Shown: in pieces, positions 44,684-57,280 of the stretch
Position numbering within the stretch: position 1 is the first letter of the stretch
Layout: each line of letters begins with the position of its first letter
NCBI GenBank assembly: GCA_030490835.1
Contig: CM059975.1
Coordinates: forward strand, 50,521,174 to 50,585,173
Length of the DNA: 64,000 nt
Reading direction: 5' to 3'
Origin: Annona cherimola
Lineage: Eukaryota; Streptophyta; Magnoliopsida; Magnoliales; Annonaceae
Notes under the pieces: model-generated
What the model was told of the DNA's origin: nothing
The model's input: only the letters and a program-made list of their open reading frames with translations
The model's database searches: none
Translations under genes and position numbers: made by a program

Positions 44684-46422
44684 TGTTGGAAACAATGTTC
44701 AAAACAAAACAAAATTGACCTAAGCATGAGTTTTGATGATTAACAAAGTTAAATTTGAGTAAAAAGTGAATACTAATGATTTTGTTAAATGTTTTAAGGA
44801 AAGAAAATAGCCAAGTCGATATCCAAGTCGACTTCGACTTCGACTTAGGGTGAAGTCGATCTTAAAGTCGACTCCATATTCGACTTCAAAACAAACCACA
44901 CAGCCAAATTTGAAAATAGAAGAAGAGCAGGTGAAGTCGCAGGCCAAGTCGACTCCACTTGCGACTTGGGAAGCCAAGTCGCAAACGACGTCGACTCCAG
45001 CATCGACTTGAGACGGCAAAAACACTCCAGAGTTGATTTTGGGGCACAAAAATACTGAAGTCGCAGACGAAGTCGACTCCAGTTACCACTTGGGTGAAGT
45101 CGCAGACGAAGTCGACCCCAAGATCGACTAGAGGTTTTCAAAGTTCAAAATGCAGATTCAAGACTCACTTCAAAGATCAACTTAAGCATCTCAAGTACAA
45201 GGCAACGCTCCAAGTGTATTTCAAGATATGAAGAAACCAAGGATACAAGCTCACTGTCAACTTAAGTTTCTCAAGTCCAAGGCACAGCTTCGAACATATT
45301 TAAAGATAAAGAAACTCAAGTCATGAAGACTAGTGAATCAAAGACAAGTTCTTCAAGATTCACAAAGACTACAAATATATGAAGCCATTCCAGAATGAAA
45401 ATGATTAAAGAAAGAAGCCAAGCAAACTAAAGGAAAAAGTTAAACTGTTTTCGGCACAAGAACGAGTCAAGTCGCAACCCAAGTCGACTCCAAGATCAAC
45501 TTGAGGTTAAGTCTGAAACCAAATTGACCCAGACTCAGACTTGGAAATATGCGAAACTGAAGTCGCACACGAAGTCGACTTCAGTTGCGACTTGGGAAGC
45601 CAAGTCGCAGAAGAAGTCGACTCCACTTTCGACTTGGGGAAGCAACATTCGAATTTTTGAACGTTAGAACATTTATTGCGCGCCAACCACTTCTATAACG
45701 TTCAAATCTTTCCCATTCTATAAATAGACACTCAAGCAAACGATAATACACACACTACATTGTCTAAAGAGAGAAAGGAAGTGCAAACAAGAGCTCCCAT
45801 TTACTTTTCTCCAAATTTGAGTGATCTATACACTTCCAAAGGAAGAACAAGCCTCAAGTTGCAAATTGCTTCATCGACATACAACCGATCGCTTCTACAA
45901 ATTCTTCCTCAAGCTCAATCTTGCCTACACAACTCTGTAAAGTGTAGATCTTCCTTATTTTCATTACTCTTTGTTATTGGTCATGGTTTGAGTTTGGTGT
46001 AACAAACCAAGACGTTGCAAGTAGAGTTGTGATTGGAGTTGAACTCATCACCTACTTGTATCAAGTGTATAAGCCCCCTAGAGCTAGAATCTAGAAGAGA
46101 GCATAGGCTATGATTGTGTATGCCCCCTAGAGCTAGAATCTAGAAGAGAGCAGAGACTCTAAGTGTATTCACGGAATACATAGTGGAACCCAAGTCACAA
46201 CGGTGTGTGAGCTTGGAAGAGTGAAGTAGGGAGAGGTTGCCCGAACCACTATAAATCTTGCCTACTGCTTACCTTATTGCTTTCATTATTTCATTGCTCT
46301 CTATTTGTTTCAATCAAGGGGATTAAGCTTTCAAGGGGTTAAGTTTTAATTTACCGAAGAATTTTATAAGAACCTAATTTACCCCTCCCCTCTTGGGTTT
46401 TGCCATTAACTCGGGACCAACA
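44684..46422 (+). repeat. C3 5' LTR
   Basis: 1,739 bp, TGTTGG to CCAACA. AGTCGACT-type array 44812-45640, AACGTTC-type repeats, TATAAATA 45719-45726, and a 49-bp tandem repeat starting GCCCCCTAGAGC (46073 and 46122). It is 42 bp longer than the 3' LTR because of one extra palindrome unit near 45570-45640. Confidence 0.95.
45719..45726 (+). promoter_or_regulatory. C3 5' LTR TATA box
   Basis: TATAAATA, about 30 bp after an AACGTTC motif, as in C1; the 3' LTR copy is at 54717-54724. Confidence 0.8.
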
Positions 46423-46424
46423 AG

Positions 46425-46439
46425 TGGTATCAGAGCAGG
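46425..46439 (+). other. C3 primer binding site (Met-tRNA type)
   Basis: TGGTATCAGAGCAGG, 2 bp after the LTR end; exact match to the copia Met-tRNA primer site. Confidence 0.92.
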
Positions 46440-46470
46440 TCTTTAAGATTACCAAAGAGATCTTATTGAC

Positions 46471-48268
46471 ATGGCATCCCAATCTATTTCTGTTCCCGCA
46501 TTTGCCGAAGGCCAATCCTTTACTAGGCCACCATTGTTTGATGGGAACAATTTTGGATATTGGAAGCAAAGAATGAAACAACTCATCATGGCTACCGATA
46601 TGGACTTTTGGATTGCGATTTAAGATGGTGTGATCTTGCCTATTGATGAAAAAGCTTCCAAATGGACCGATGAGGAAGTAAGAATCGTGAAGAGCAATGC
46701 CAAAGCTATGAATTCACTATTTTATGCTCTCACGGCACTGAATATGATAGAGTATTCTCTTGTCTAACTGCCAAAGAGATATGAGATACATTAACCTCCA
46801 TCTATGAAGGAACTTCTCAAGTCTAAGGGATGAGAAGAAACATTTTGATTGGAGAATTAGAAAATTTCAGAATGTTAGAAACAGAAAATATTTCTGAAAT
46901 GTTTGCTAGATTCTCAAAAATCACTAATGCTTTGAAAGGTCTTGGAAAGGCTATATCAGAATCTGAACAGGTTTTGAAGATTCTAAGGGCTCTACCGGAA
47001 TCTTGGACTCCAAAGATTGCTGCGATAGAAGAAGCCAAAGACCTTAACACATTGAAGCTAGAGAACCTAATTAGCTCTTTGATGTCACATGAGCTAATTA
47101 AGATAAGAAATGAAGATCATCACAAAGGCAAAAGAGCAATTGCCTTAAAATCCACACAAGATTCAGACGATACTTCATCTTCACAAAATGACGATGAGAT
47201 TGCCCTACTCACAAAACGATTCAGAAAATTTGTGAGGAAAGGCAGAAATTTCAGAAATTTTAAAGAAAGAAGCTCCAAAGAGAAAAAGAAAGAAACAAAA
47301 AAATGTTACCGATGCGGCGGTTCGGGACACATGCAAGCCCAATGTCCAACACCCGAAGAAAACAAAGAAAAGATCGAGGCGACAATAAAAGATTTCAAAG
47401 AAACAAAGGAAGAGGAATGTATGTAAATGAAGAAGAATCTACAATGAATAGCTCCTCAAGTGAAGAATGCGAAGCGGATTGTGCAAGAATCTGTTGCATA
47501 GCAAACACCGACCTATGCTTTGCAGCCACGGAAACTTTGGAGGATCAAGCCACTTCAACGGACTACACGAGGAGTCAAGAGGTAACCTCCAAACAAAAAT
47601 CCTTTTCAAATTTCTCTACAAGTGAATGTCTTAAATGTGCTGAATTAGAGGAACTCCAACAAGCTTATGATTCACTATATGAAGAAATAAAGAAATTAGG
47701 AAACAAGTTTACAATTAAGAAAAGACAATGTGATGCAGTGATAATTGTAAATGGTAAACTTGCTGAAAAATTAGACAAGTTAAAAGATGAAAAGAATACC
47801 TTAGAAAATGAGTTAGAAAAACTTAAAAATGAGAATACATCATTAAATGAATCTCTTGCCAAGTTCTCTAATCCAGGAGAAAATGTGAAAATATTCTTGA
47901 AAATGACAACCCAAACTTGTAAGAAAGGACTTGGGTACAATACACTTGATCAAACAAATACTAACGCTCCAAGAAATAATATCAAAACCATTTTTACTAA
48001 AATAAATCGAACAGTTTGGACAAAAAGACCAACTAATGAACAAATTACCAAATGACTTCCTATTTCTAGACTTCCGGGAGCTTGTAACTTCTGCAACAAG
48101 TTTGGACATAAGATATATCAATGTAAACTAAGAAAACTGCAAAACCTAGGTGCTAAATTGGTTTGGATGCCAAAATGTATTGGTTTTATGGGATCAAAGA
48201 TGGATCAACTCAAACTTCAAAGGTTAACTAACCCAAACGGACCCATAAAATGGGTATCAAAAGGATGA
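46471..48268 (+). pseudogene. gag: C3 Gag polyprotein (broken)
   Basis: Starts at the same MASQS Met as C1. Breaks against C1: Gln to TAA at 46621-46623 and 46824-46826, a small deletion near 46733-46740, a frameshift near 47370 just after the first zinc knuckle (CYRCGGSGHMQAQC, near 47305-47346), and a Trp to TGA at 48053-48055. The longest open parts are 46830-47426 and 47303-48055. The coiled-coil region is kept. A complete second knuckle (CNFCNKFGHKIYQC) starts at 48083. The frame ends at TGA 48266-48268. Confidence 0.88.
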
Positions 48269-48294
48269 GCCTCCACTCAAATTAATTTTTACAG

Positions 48295-51200
48295 GTATGT
48301 CTTAAAGCTAAGGCCTATAACGTATGGTTCATGGATAGCGGTTGCTCAAGACATATGACAGGAGAAAAAGGATTATTTCACAAGATCAACCCATGTGATG
48401 AAGGAACGTAGCTTTTGAAAATAACGAAAAAGGTAAAATAAAAGGTAAAGAAAATGTCTATGGTATTTCAAATGCATGTATTGAAAATGTTCTATTTATT
48501 GAAGGACTCAAACACAACCTAATGAGCATTAGTAAACTGTGTGATAAAGGATATAAAGTTGTATTTGAATCCTCTATATGTAATGTTATTGATGATGACG
48601 AGCGCATAATTTTTAGTGGCAAAAGACATGGAAATGTTTATTTGGTTTGCCTTGATGACTTAGAAGGAAAATGTCTAATAGCCATAGAAAATTATCCATG
48701 GAAATGGCATGCAAGGCTTGGACATATAAATATGTCAAATATTAGAACCTTATGGAAAAAGAATTTGGTACAAGGCTTACCAAAGCTCAAATATGACAAA
48801 GATAAGATTTGTAAAGTCTGCCAACTATCTAAACAACCGAAAATGCCATTTTTGACCAAACAGAAAATCTCAACAACTAGACCACTTGAATTACTACATA
48901 TGGATCTTTATGGGCCATCAGACATTTTAACTCTTGGTGGAAAAAAGTATGTATATGTAATCGTGGATGACTTTTCTAGATTTACTTGGATTATACTCTT
49001 AGCCAGCAAAGATGAAGCATTTTCAATGTTTGTCTCGTTTTCAAATTTGGTGCAAAAAGAAAAACAAAGTTCAATCATTTCCATTAGAAGTGACCATGGT
49101 GGTGAATTTGAAAATACTCGATTCATAGAATTTTGCAATGAAAAGGGAATTCACCATACATTTTCTGCACCAAGAACTCCTCAACAAAATGAAGTTGTTG
49201 AAAGGAAAAATCGGACGATACAAGAAATGGCTAGAACCATGCTAAATGAGAGTAAACTATCCAAAAGATTTTAAGGTGAAGCTGTAAGTACAGCTTGTCA
49301 TGTATTAAACCGAGTTACCATTAGAGCTATATTGAAAAAGACCCTATATGAACTTTGGAAGGGCAGAAAACCAAACATATCATATTTTCATACCTTTGGA
49401 TGTATTTTTTATGCGCTAAATAATGGAAAAACAAATCTGGAAAAATTAGATGCCAAAAGCGATGAAGCTATTTTCTTGGGTTATTCATCAAATAGCAAAG
49501 CATATAGAATTTTCAATAAAAGACATCCAACAATAGAAGATTCAATACATGTTGTCTTTGATGAATTTAACCAAACTCCGAAAAAGGAGGATGAATTAAG
49601 TGATGCAGATGAAACAAAAGGAAAAGAACAACCAAAGGAAATCATGCTCAAGCCAGAAAACTCTATGGAGGAAGAGGTAAGTGAAGGTAATGATTCTTAC
49701 AAACCTCCAACTGATTTAAAGTTCAAAAATGCCCATCCAATTGAGCAAGTCATTGGAAATGTGTATGAAGGAGTGAAAACTAGAAGATCAAAGCAAAACA
49801 TTTGTGGACAATATGCTTTTGTGTCCAAGATCGAACCAACTACCATTAAACAAGCTCTCAATGATGAAAACTGGGTTATAGCAATGCAAGAAGAGCTAAA
49901 TCAATTTGAAAGAAATGATGTATGGCATTTAGTTCCTAGACCAAAAGGTTATACCATTATTGGTACCAAATGAATATTTAGGAACAAATTGGACGAAAGC
50001 GGACTTGTAATTAGAAACAAGGCTAGATTAGTAACCAAAGGGTATTCCCAAGAAGAAGGAATTGACTTTGAAGAATCATATGCACCCGTGGCTAGATTAG
50101 AAGCCATACGTATCTTACTAGCATTTGCTTCTCATATGAATTTCAAATTGTTTCAAATGGATGTAAAAAGTGCATTTCTGAACGGATATTTGAATGAAGA
50201 AGTATATGTTGAGCAACCCCCAGGATTTGAAGAAAAGGATCAATCAAAATATGTTTATAAATTGACCAAAGCATTATATGGACTAAAACAAGCCCCAAGA
50301 GCTTGGTATGAAAGGTTAAACAGATTTTTCATCGATCATGAGTTTCAAAGAGGGAAAGTTGATACTACTTTGTTCATTAAATATAAAAGTAAAAATATTT
50401 TAATTGTACAAATTTATGTAGATGATATAATATTTGAAGCTACTGATGAAACTTTATGCCAAGAATTTTCTAAGATCATGCAGAGCGAATTTGAAATGAG
50501 GATGATGGGAGAACTGAATTACTTTCTATGACTACAAATCAAGCAACAAAAGAAAGGAATATTCTTAAATCAGTCCAAATATGTCAAAGAAATGCTCAAG
50601 AAATTTGGAATGAAAAATGGTAAAGGGGCAAATACTCCAATGAGTTCTACAATCAAGATTGACACGGACGAAAACGGTAAATGTATCGATCAAAAACTTT
50701 ATAGAAGCATGATAGGATCATTGTTATATTTAACTGCCTCTAGACCAGATATTTTGTTTAGTGTTTGTATGTGCTCTAGATTTCAAGCATGTCCTAAAGA
50801 ATCACATCTATTGGCTGTAAAAAGAATTTTTAAATATTTGATAAATACTACCAATCTTGGACTATGGTATCCAAAGATGTCAACATTTGATTTAATCGGC
50901 TATTCGGATGCGGACTTTGCCAGCTACAAAGTAGATAGAAAAAGTACTAGTGGAATCTGTCAATTTCTTGGAAATATGTTGGTTTCATGGTACTCAAGGA
51001 AACAAACCAGTGTTGCCCTATCCACTGCGGAAGCCGAATATATAGCCGCCGGAAGCTGTTGTGCCCATCTACTTTGGATGAAACAACAATTAAAAGATTA
51101 TGACATTGATTATTTCAATATTCCTATTAGATATGATAATACAAGTGCTATATGTTTGACTAAGAATCCTGTACTGCATTCAAGAACCAAGCATATAGAT

Positions 51201-51359
51201 GTAAGACACCATTTTATTCGTGAACATGTTGAGAATCATGATATTTGTTTAGAATATGTGAAAACTGAAGATCAAATTGCTGATATCTTTACCAAACCAC
51301 TAGCAAAGGAATCATTTTATAAAATTAAAAATGATATGGGGATGATAGAATTAAACTAG
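48295..51359 (+). pseudogene. pol: C3 Pol polyprotein (broken)
   Basis: Begins after a conserved CAG (48292-48294). Protease keeps Asp-Ser-Gly (WFMDSG), with a one-base loss near 48407. Integrase: HARLGH ... CKVC finger, and MDLYG, SDHGGEF, VVERKNR. Stops: TAA at 49272-49274 where C1 has Trp, TGA at 49971-49973 where C1 has Trp, and TGA at 50529-50531 where C1 has Gly. RT keeps YVDD but the following Gly is Glu (YVDDIIFE). RNase H: SDADFAS, STAEAEY, RYDNTSA. The last segment, 50592-51359, is open to the pol stop. Confidence 0.92.
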
Positions 51360-51390
51360 GAAGAATTACACAAATCTAATCTAAAAGGAG

Positions 51391-51520
51391 CCAAGTCGAT
51401 GAGTCAAGTCGACTCCAGTAAAGTCAAGTCGACTTGGAGAAGCGAACTCGACTCCGCCTCTAAGGCGAAGTCGATTCCACTGGGTCGAAGTCGACTTCGC
51501 CTAGGGCAAAGTCGACTTCG
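51391..51520. repeat. Internal AGTCGACT array between pol and ORF3 of C3
   Basis: Four exact AGTCGACT octamers plus three one-base variants in 130 bp, starting 31 bp after the pol stop; same place as 11676-11860 in C1 but shorter. Confidence 0.88.
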
Positions 51521-51815
51521 TGCGCGCGACGGCTCGCCTTCCCCTTCTCCTTCTTTTTCTTCCTTCTTCTTCCTTCTTTCTTCTCCATTTCCCGCCGTTT
51601 TCAGTTCCCTTCCATTCCGGTGATTTTATTTTTCAAAACTCCGGCAGTCCGTCTCTCTTTCAATCTCAGTCCGGCAGCCTTCTCCCTTCTTCATTTTCTT
51701 CGGCAACCGCCCGTTCTCCTCTCTGTCTAAAAATCCGGCCAGCTCCTCTATCTTTCATTTTTCTTCTTCTCTCTCTGTTCTTTCTCATTCTCTCACAAAT
51801 CCCATTCCCATTCCA
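51521..51815 (+). promoter_or_regulatory. Pyrimidine-rich leader of C3 ORF3
   Basis: C/T-rich plus-strand leader like 11861-12239 in C1, ending at the ORF3 ATG 51816. No TATA box seen. Confidence 0.45.
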
Positions 51816-53447
51816 ATGGCTCCAAAATTGAGACCCCCCAAGCTAGCAGTCTCCAAACCCTCACTAAAACTTGTGCCTAGACCTTCGAGATCAAATACGG
51901 AGGAAGAAGTTCCCAGAAGGCAAAGAACTTCTGGAAAACGAGCCAGAGAAGAACCTTCAACCTCAATGGGTCGAAGGGTCAGATTTCAAACCACTACCCA
52001 ATCCTCAGATCGAGCTCAGAGGTCAGAAAGTCAACCTCAAAGCTCAAACACTGGATAAAAAAGGAATCCAATCACAAAAGGGAAAGTCCTGAAAATGCCC
52101 ACAACCTATTTCCAAACAGAGCTTCAGCATAGTCGATTCTACAAGCATTTCTACGAAAGAAAGGTATTCATCCCGAAGATCATTGACTTTAAATTTCTTA
52201 ATGATTATGAATTCGATATAGAAGAGCTACCGGATTATCACGGATGGACAAGTTTGCTGAAGACAGATGAAAGAGTATATCCTGATCTGACAAGGTTATT
52301 TTACTATCTGTGGGATGATAACAAATTTTTAACCTTTGTGAAAGGCACAGAAATATTTTTGGGAGCAATGGCTAACCCAGATCAAGAAAGAGCAATACAG
52401 AGAATAGGAAGAATTCTCGAAGTTCCATCCGAAGAAGAATCACTTCCCCGAGATCTTACAATGGAGAAAATCTACAATGAGCTAACAAGGAGTAACAAGT
52501 ATCATCCAGGAACTAAGTTCCTACATTACATGGATCTTTCTCCATACCTGAGAGTCCTCAGACTGCTCATTGCTCACTGCATCTATCCAAAGGACGGCGG
52601 AAGGAATCAGCTAAACCCGCAAGAGGCCATGATTCTGTGGAAGCTGGTGAATAAAGTCAAGATCAGTCTACCAAGACTCTTCCTGGAAGCCTTGGCATCC
52701 CGTAAGGACAATCCGAGAGGCGTTCTACCCTACGGGACATGGATCACGAGGATCCTGGAATATTATGAGGTGGACATTGAAGGTGAACCCTTCGAAGTCC
52801 CTAAAACAACAAATGCCATCAATAAGGCATTGCTCCAACGAATGAAGATCAATTTGGAGCAGTTTAGGGATGAGAGAATTCGAGAAAAGTTGGGCGAACC
52901 AGCTCCTGAGGAAGCAAGACAAGCACAAGCTAAGGGGGAGCAGCCTCCAGAGGCACCACCTGCTCCCCCCTGAGACATTCTAGAGGAGTCGGTCTCTCCT
53001 ATGTCCCACGGATCCTACTCTCCACAGGGATCTACTATACCAGATCGGGCGCCTCAACCGTCATCCCAGGAGGTCACCTTACAGAGCATTAGAGATGAGA
53101 TATCTGCTCTTCGAGAAGAAATAGGTCACCAAGAGGATCGAATGACCAGCCTTGTCTCCGAGGTTCTTACAGCTATCAATGATATGCATTCTCGACAAGA
53201 TCAAATCGATCGGGAAATGCGTACCATTAGATATCATCTTGCATCCGGGCGACACAAAAATCGGCTCATACCTGAACTTGATCCATTTGATTCCGAATCA
53301 GTTCATCGAGATCCGACTCCCGTTCCAGTCTCTTCATTTTATTCATCCGCTCATGTTCGTCCTATCAAACCCATTCAATCAGCATATCCCATTTTCCAAT
53401 TTCAATTCACCAAATTCTTGGTAATTGAACCATTTTTGAAGGATTGA
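51816..53447 (+). pseudogene. C3 third ORF (env-position protein), two nonsense codons
   Basis: One reading frame from ATG 51816 (MAPKLRPPK) to TGA 53445-53447, about 543 codons, with in-frame stops at 52056-52058 and 52971-52973. Layout as in C1: basic N-terminus with KRAREEP, a middle domain (HSRFYKHFYERK, LHYMDLSPYLRVLRLL, GVLPYGTWITRILE), a Pro/Glu linker, a coiled coil (about 53070-53230) and a tail. Because the frame is kept either side of both stops, the protein has clearly been under coding selection before decay. It overlaps the upstream polypurine tract by its stop region. Confidence 0.8.
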
Positions 53448-53448
53448 C

Positions 53449-53462
53449 AAAAAGGGGGAGAT
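53449..53462 (+). other. C3 upstream polypurine tract
   Basis: AAAAAGGGGGAGAT directly after the ORF3 stop. The about 245 bp to the second tract hold no gene. Confidence 0.8.
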
Positions 53463-53708
53463 AGAATAGAGTATCACAAGCATAGGCTTTAGAGCATTTT
53501 GGGTCAGGTAGTTTGTATTTAGGTTTCATTTTTGCTTTACATTGTAATCCGTAAAATGAAATTTGATTTATGAAACTTGTTTTATGTTCAAATATGTGTC
53601 TCATGCTTGCTATACTCTGTTTGAAAGTTATTATGATGATTTGTTTTGGAAACTATATGATTGTGATTTTCTTGAAAGGTACAAACTCAAATTAGTTTTG
53701 TCAATCAT

Positions 53709-53723
53709 AAAAAAGGGGGAGAT
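53709..53723 (+). other. C3 polypurine tract at 3' LTR
   Basis: AAAAAAGGGGGAGA, next to the 3' LTR at 53724. Confidence 0.88.
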
Positions 53724-55420
53724 TGTTAGAAACAATGTTCAAAACAAAACAAAATTGACCTAAGCATGAGTTTTGATGATTAACAAAGTTAAATTTGAGT
53801 AAAAAGTGAATACTAATGATTTGATTGAATGTTTTAAGGAAAGGAAATAGCCAAGTCGATATCCAAGTCGACTTGGACTTCGACTTAGGGTGAAGTCTAT
53901 CTCAAAGTCGACTTCATATTCGACTTCAAAACAAACTACACAGCCAAATTTGAAAATGGAAGAAGAGTAGATGAAGTCGCAGGCCAAGTCGAGTCCACTT
54001 GCGACTTGGGAAGCCAAGTCGCAAACGACGTCGACTCCAGCATCGACTTGAGACGGCAAAAACACTCCAAGTTGATTTTGGGGCACAAAAATACTGAAGT
54101 CGCAGACGAAGTCGACTCCAGTTACCACTTGGGTGAAGTCGCAGACGAAGTCAACCCTAAGATCGACTTGAGGTTTTCAAAGTTCAAAATGCAGATTCAA
54201 TACTCACTTCAAAGATCAACTTAAGCTTCTCAAGTCCAAGGCAAAGCTCCAAGTGTATTTCAAGATATGAAGAAACCAAGGATACAAGCTCACTGTCAAC
54301 TTAAGTTTCTCAAGTCCAACGCACAACTTCGAACATATTTAAAGATGAAGAAACTCAAGTCATGAAGACTAGTGAATCAAAGACAAGTTCTTCAAGATTC
54401 ACAAAGACTACAAATATGTGAAGCCATTCCAGAATGAAAATGATTAAAGAAAGAAGCCAAACAAACTAAAGGAAAAAGGTCAAACTGTTTTCGGCACAAG
54501 AACGAGTCAAGTCGCAATCCAAGTCGACTCCAAGATCGACTTGAGGTTAAGTCTGAAACGAAGTCGACCCAGACTCAGACTTGAAAATATGCGAAACTGA
54601 AGTCGCACACGAAGTCGACTCCACTTGCGACTTGGGGAAGCAACGTTCGAATTTTTGAACGTTAGAACATTTATTGCACGCCAACCACTTCTATAACGTT
54701 CAAATCTTCCCCATTCTATAAATAGACACTCAAGCAAACGATAATACACACACTACATTCTCTAAAGAGAGAAAAGAAGTGCAAACAAGAGCTCCCATTT
54801 ACTTTTCTCCAAATTTGAGTGATCTATACACTTCCAAAGGAAGAACAAGCCTCAAGTTGCAAATTGCTTCATCGACATACAACCGATCGCTTCTACAAAT
54901 TCTTCCTCAAGCTCAATCTTGCCTACACAACTCTGTAAAGTGTAGATCTTCCTTATTTTCATTACTCTTTGTTATTGGTCATGGTTTGAGTTTGGTGTAA
55001 CAAACCAAGACGTTGCAAGTAGAGTTGTGATTGGAGTTGAACTCATCACCTACTTGTATCAAGTGTATAAGCCCCCTAGAGCTAGAATTTAGAAGAGAGC
55101 ATAGGCTCTGATTGTGTATGCCCCCTAGAGTTAGAATCTAGAAGAGAGCGGAGACTCTAAGTGTATTCGCGGAATACATAGTGGAACCCAAGTCAAAACG
55201 GTGTGTGAGCTTGGAAGAGTGGAGTAGGGAGAGGTTGCCCGAACCACTATAAATCTTGCCTACTGCTTACCTTATTGCTTTCATTATTTCATTGCTCTAT
55301 ATTTGTTTCAATCAAGGGGATTAAGCTTTCAAGGGGTTAAGTTTTAATTTACCGAAGAATTTTATAAGAACCCAATTCACCCCTCCCCTCTTGGGTTTTG
55401 CCATTAGCTCGGGACCAACA
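53724..55420 (+). repeat. C3 3' LTR
   Basis: 1,697 bp, TGTTAG (changed from TGTTGG) to CCAACA. Same modules as the 5' LTR, but lacking one palindrome unit of 42 bp near 54615-54640. Followed by target duplication ATTTT. Confidence 0.95.
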
Positions 55421-57280
55421 ATTTTAACCTGATCATTTCACACATACATAATTTGAAAACTCCTTACCATATGTTCATTCATACCATATACAGATCAGCA
55501 TATCATAAAATTTTCTTCATACCTTCTTTTTCCTTTCCTTCCTGGCCTATGTTGTACCTGTCTATGGTTTGAAAAGAAAAACGTGAGTCGAAACTCTGTA
55601 AGCAAGTATTTTTCCATTTAAATGTATTTCTCCCGTTTAATAGTAGACACTTATCAAGTGATTTACAAAGAATTTAAATCTGAAATTTCTATCATACCTT
55701 AATAACTGCATGATCTAACCAAAATAAATATTTCCAGCACAACGTATGAAGTATTTATATTTATGTTGTTATTTTTACTCTGCTGGACAGAAGCATCAAT
55801 TTTCGGACAACTTTAATCACGTTAATTATTAGGTATATTTATACCTTTCAAAAATCAATTTTTATTTGATAGAGTGTTAATCATGATGTCTTACACATTA
55901 TATAAAATGTTCACCTCAAAATACCTTGTGTAAAAATTATTAAAAATCATTTGGTACAGCTGTATAACGCTCCATTCATAGAAATACTCAATAACTAATC
56001 AATGGGAGCTACATACCCTAAGAAAAATTCGGCAGCATCTCCCCATAATATACAAGGGGTAATATGGAATACATGACCTGATATTCATAAACATTCTAAT
56101 TTGTAACATTCAATTCTATATTTATATACTTATATCTTCATATAATAAGGACATTCATATAAAAAGAAAATCATTGAATGCTACCCATACACATCAGGCA
56201 AACCTAATGATCATGCATATGTGCATCCACAAAGGTTATAATCCAATCCAAAATAACAAATACAATTGCTTATCAAAGTAAATCTATCTCAGTAACCGTC
56301 TACATATATGAATATCAAAAGAGCACAAGTTTTAAAGGAACTGAAATTAAAGTTGATGTGCTATGTCTCCCAAATGTGATCTTCAACTTGTCCCATCTTG
56401 AAGTTCTCCACCTGGCCTGTGATCTAAAGGCAAAATAACAAACGATATGAGTCTAAATAGACTCAGCAAGTAGATAGTGGTTAGCACGAAGTGAAAATAA
56501 GCAAATTCTGGATGCACATGTTGTTTTCATGAAAGACGTATGGGTCCAAACACCCACTCCCAAGATCATATGCATAAAACCACATATAAATAAAAGAACA
56601 CGAACAATCCTCCACTCATGTTTATCAAGGGCCATGAACAACCTTCTCCTCATGTCAATCAGGGCCATGAACAACCCTTTACAACCAATCATTTTAAACA
56701 ACACATTATACTTAACAGACAAGGATAAATGCCACAAACCACTCATATAACATCAGCAAAGTTTACTTTAAATTCAACACACAAAAAAGTCAAACAAACA
56801 TTTTATCAAACACATAATAGGCGCAAAATAAGGGAACCCTCAATTCATGTACTCCTTTGAGCCAAATTGATTAACATCACATTTAACAATATAGAAACTG
56901 CTAACGAATCTTTTGCTTCTTAGAAATCACACATTTATAGCAAATTCCCCATGAACCCTGCTTACCCTAATTGTTACGAGCCCTACACCCCATACCACGC
57001 GATTATTCATCGCTACACACTCCCACTAGTCTCACATCACGTTTAACATAAAATTTCATCACTAGATTAAGAAGGGGCGACATCTACTTACTTGGATCGA
57101 AATTTTCCCCAAAAACAGTGCTCCTAACTCAGACGCAGAGATTTGGAACTTCCACGATTAGAGTCGACGATCTTCAAGCAGTCGGTAGAGCTTTCTTGAA
57201 GGAATCTATGGCTGACCCGAACTGAATGGTAGGGAAAGAAGAGAAGAAGCAGAGAACGGGAAGAGAAGAAGAAGGAAGAT
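55421..57280 (-). mobile_element. Reverse gypsy-type LTR sequence (G3 continued)
   Basis: Continues 44453-44683. The hairpin GAGT-CGAA-ACTC (55585-55596) and the reverse of TAAGTGTCT/ATCACTTG (about 55643-55665) match the G1/S1 layout. A second hairpin with an 8-bp stem, TGAGTCTA-AA-TAGACTCA, is at 56448-56465, so parts of two reverse LTRs may be joined here. The right part (57060-57280) on the minus strand looks like an LTR leader with a splice-donor-like AAGTAAGT. No coding sequence; solo LTR S3 enters at 57281. Confidence 0.55.

Larger units (their letters stand above)
44684..55420 (+). mobile_element. Sirevirus-type Ty1/copia retrotransposon C3
   Basis: 10,737 bp. 5' LTR 44684-46422, primer site 46425-46439, gag from 46471, pol to 51359, palindrome array, ORF3 51816-53447, two polypurine tracts, 3' LTR 53724-55420. 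Exact target duplication ATTTT (44679-44683 and 55421-55425). Same layout as C1 but a different subgroup: both LTRs carry a 49-bp tandem duplication, and the primer site is the unchanged TGGTATCAGAGCAGG. More nonsense codons than C1. Confidence 0.95.

Noticed and set aside
44448..56938. Possible target duplication TTTAT (44448-44452 and 56934-56938) around G3
   Set aside because: AT-only 5-mer in AT-rich sequence; the supposed LTR start at 56933 does not resemble the family start.
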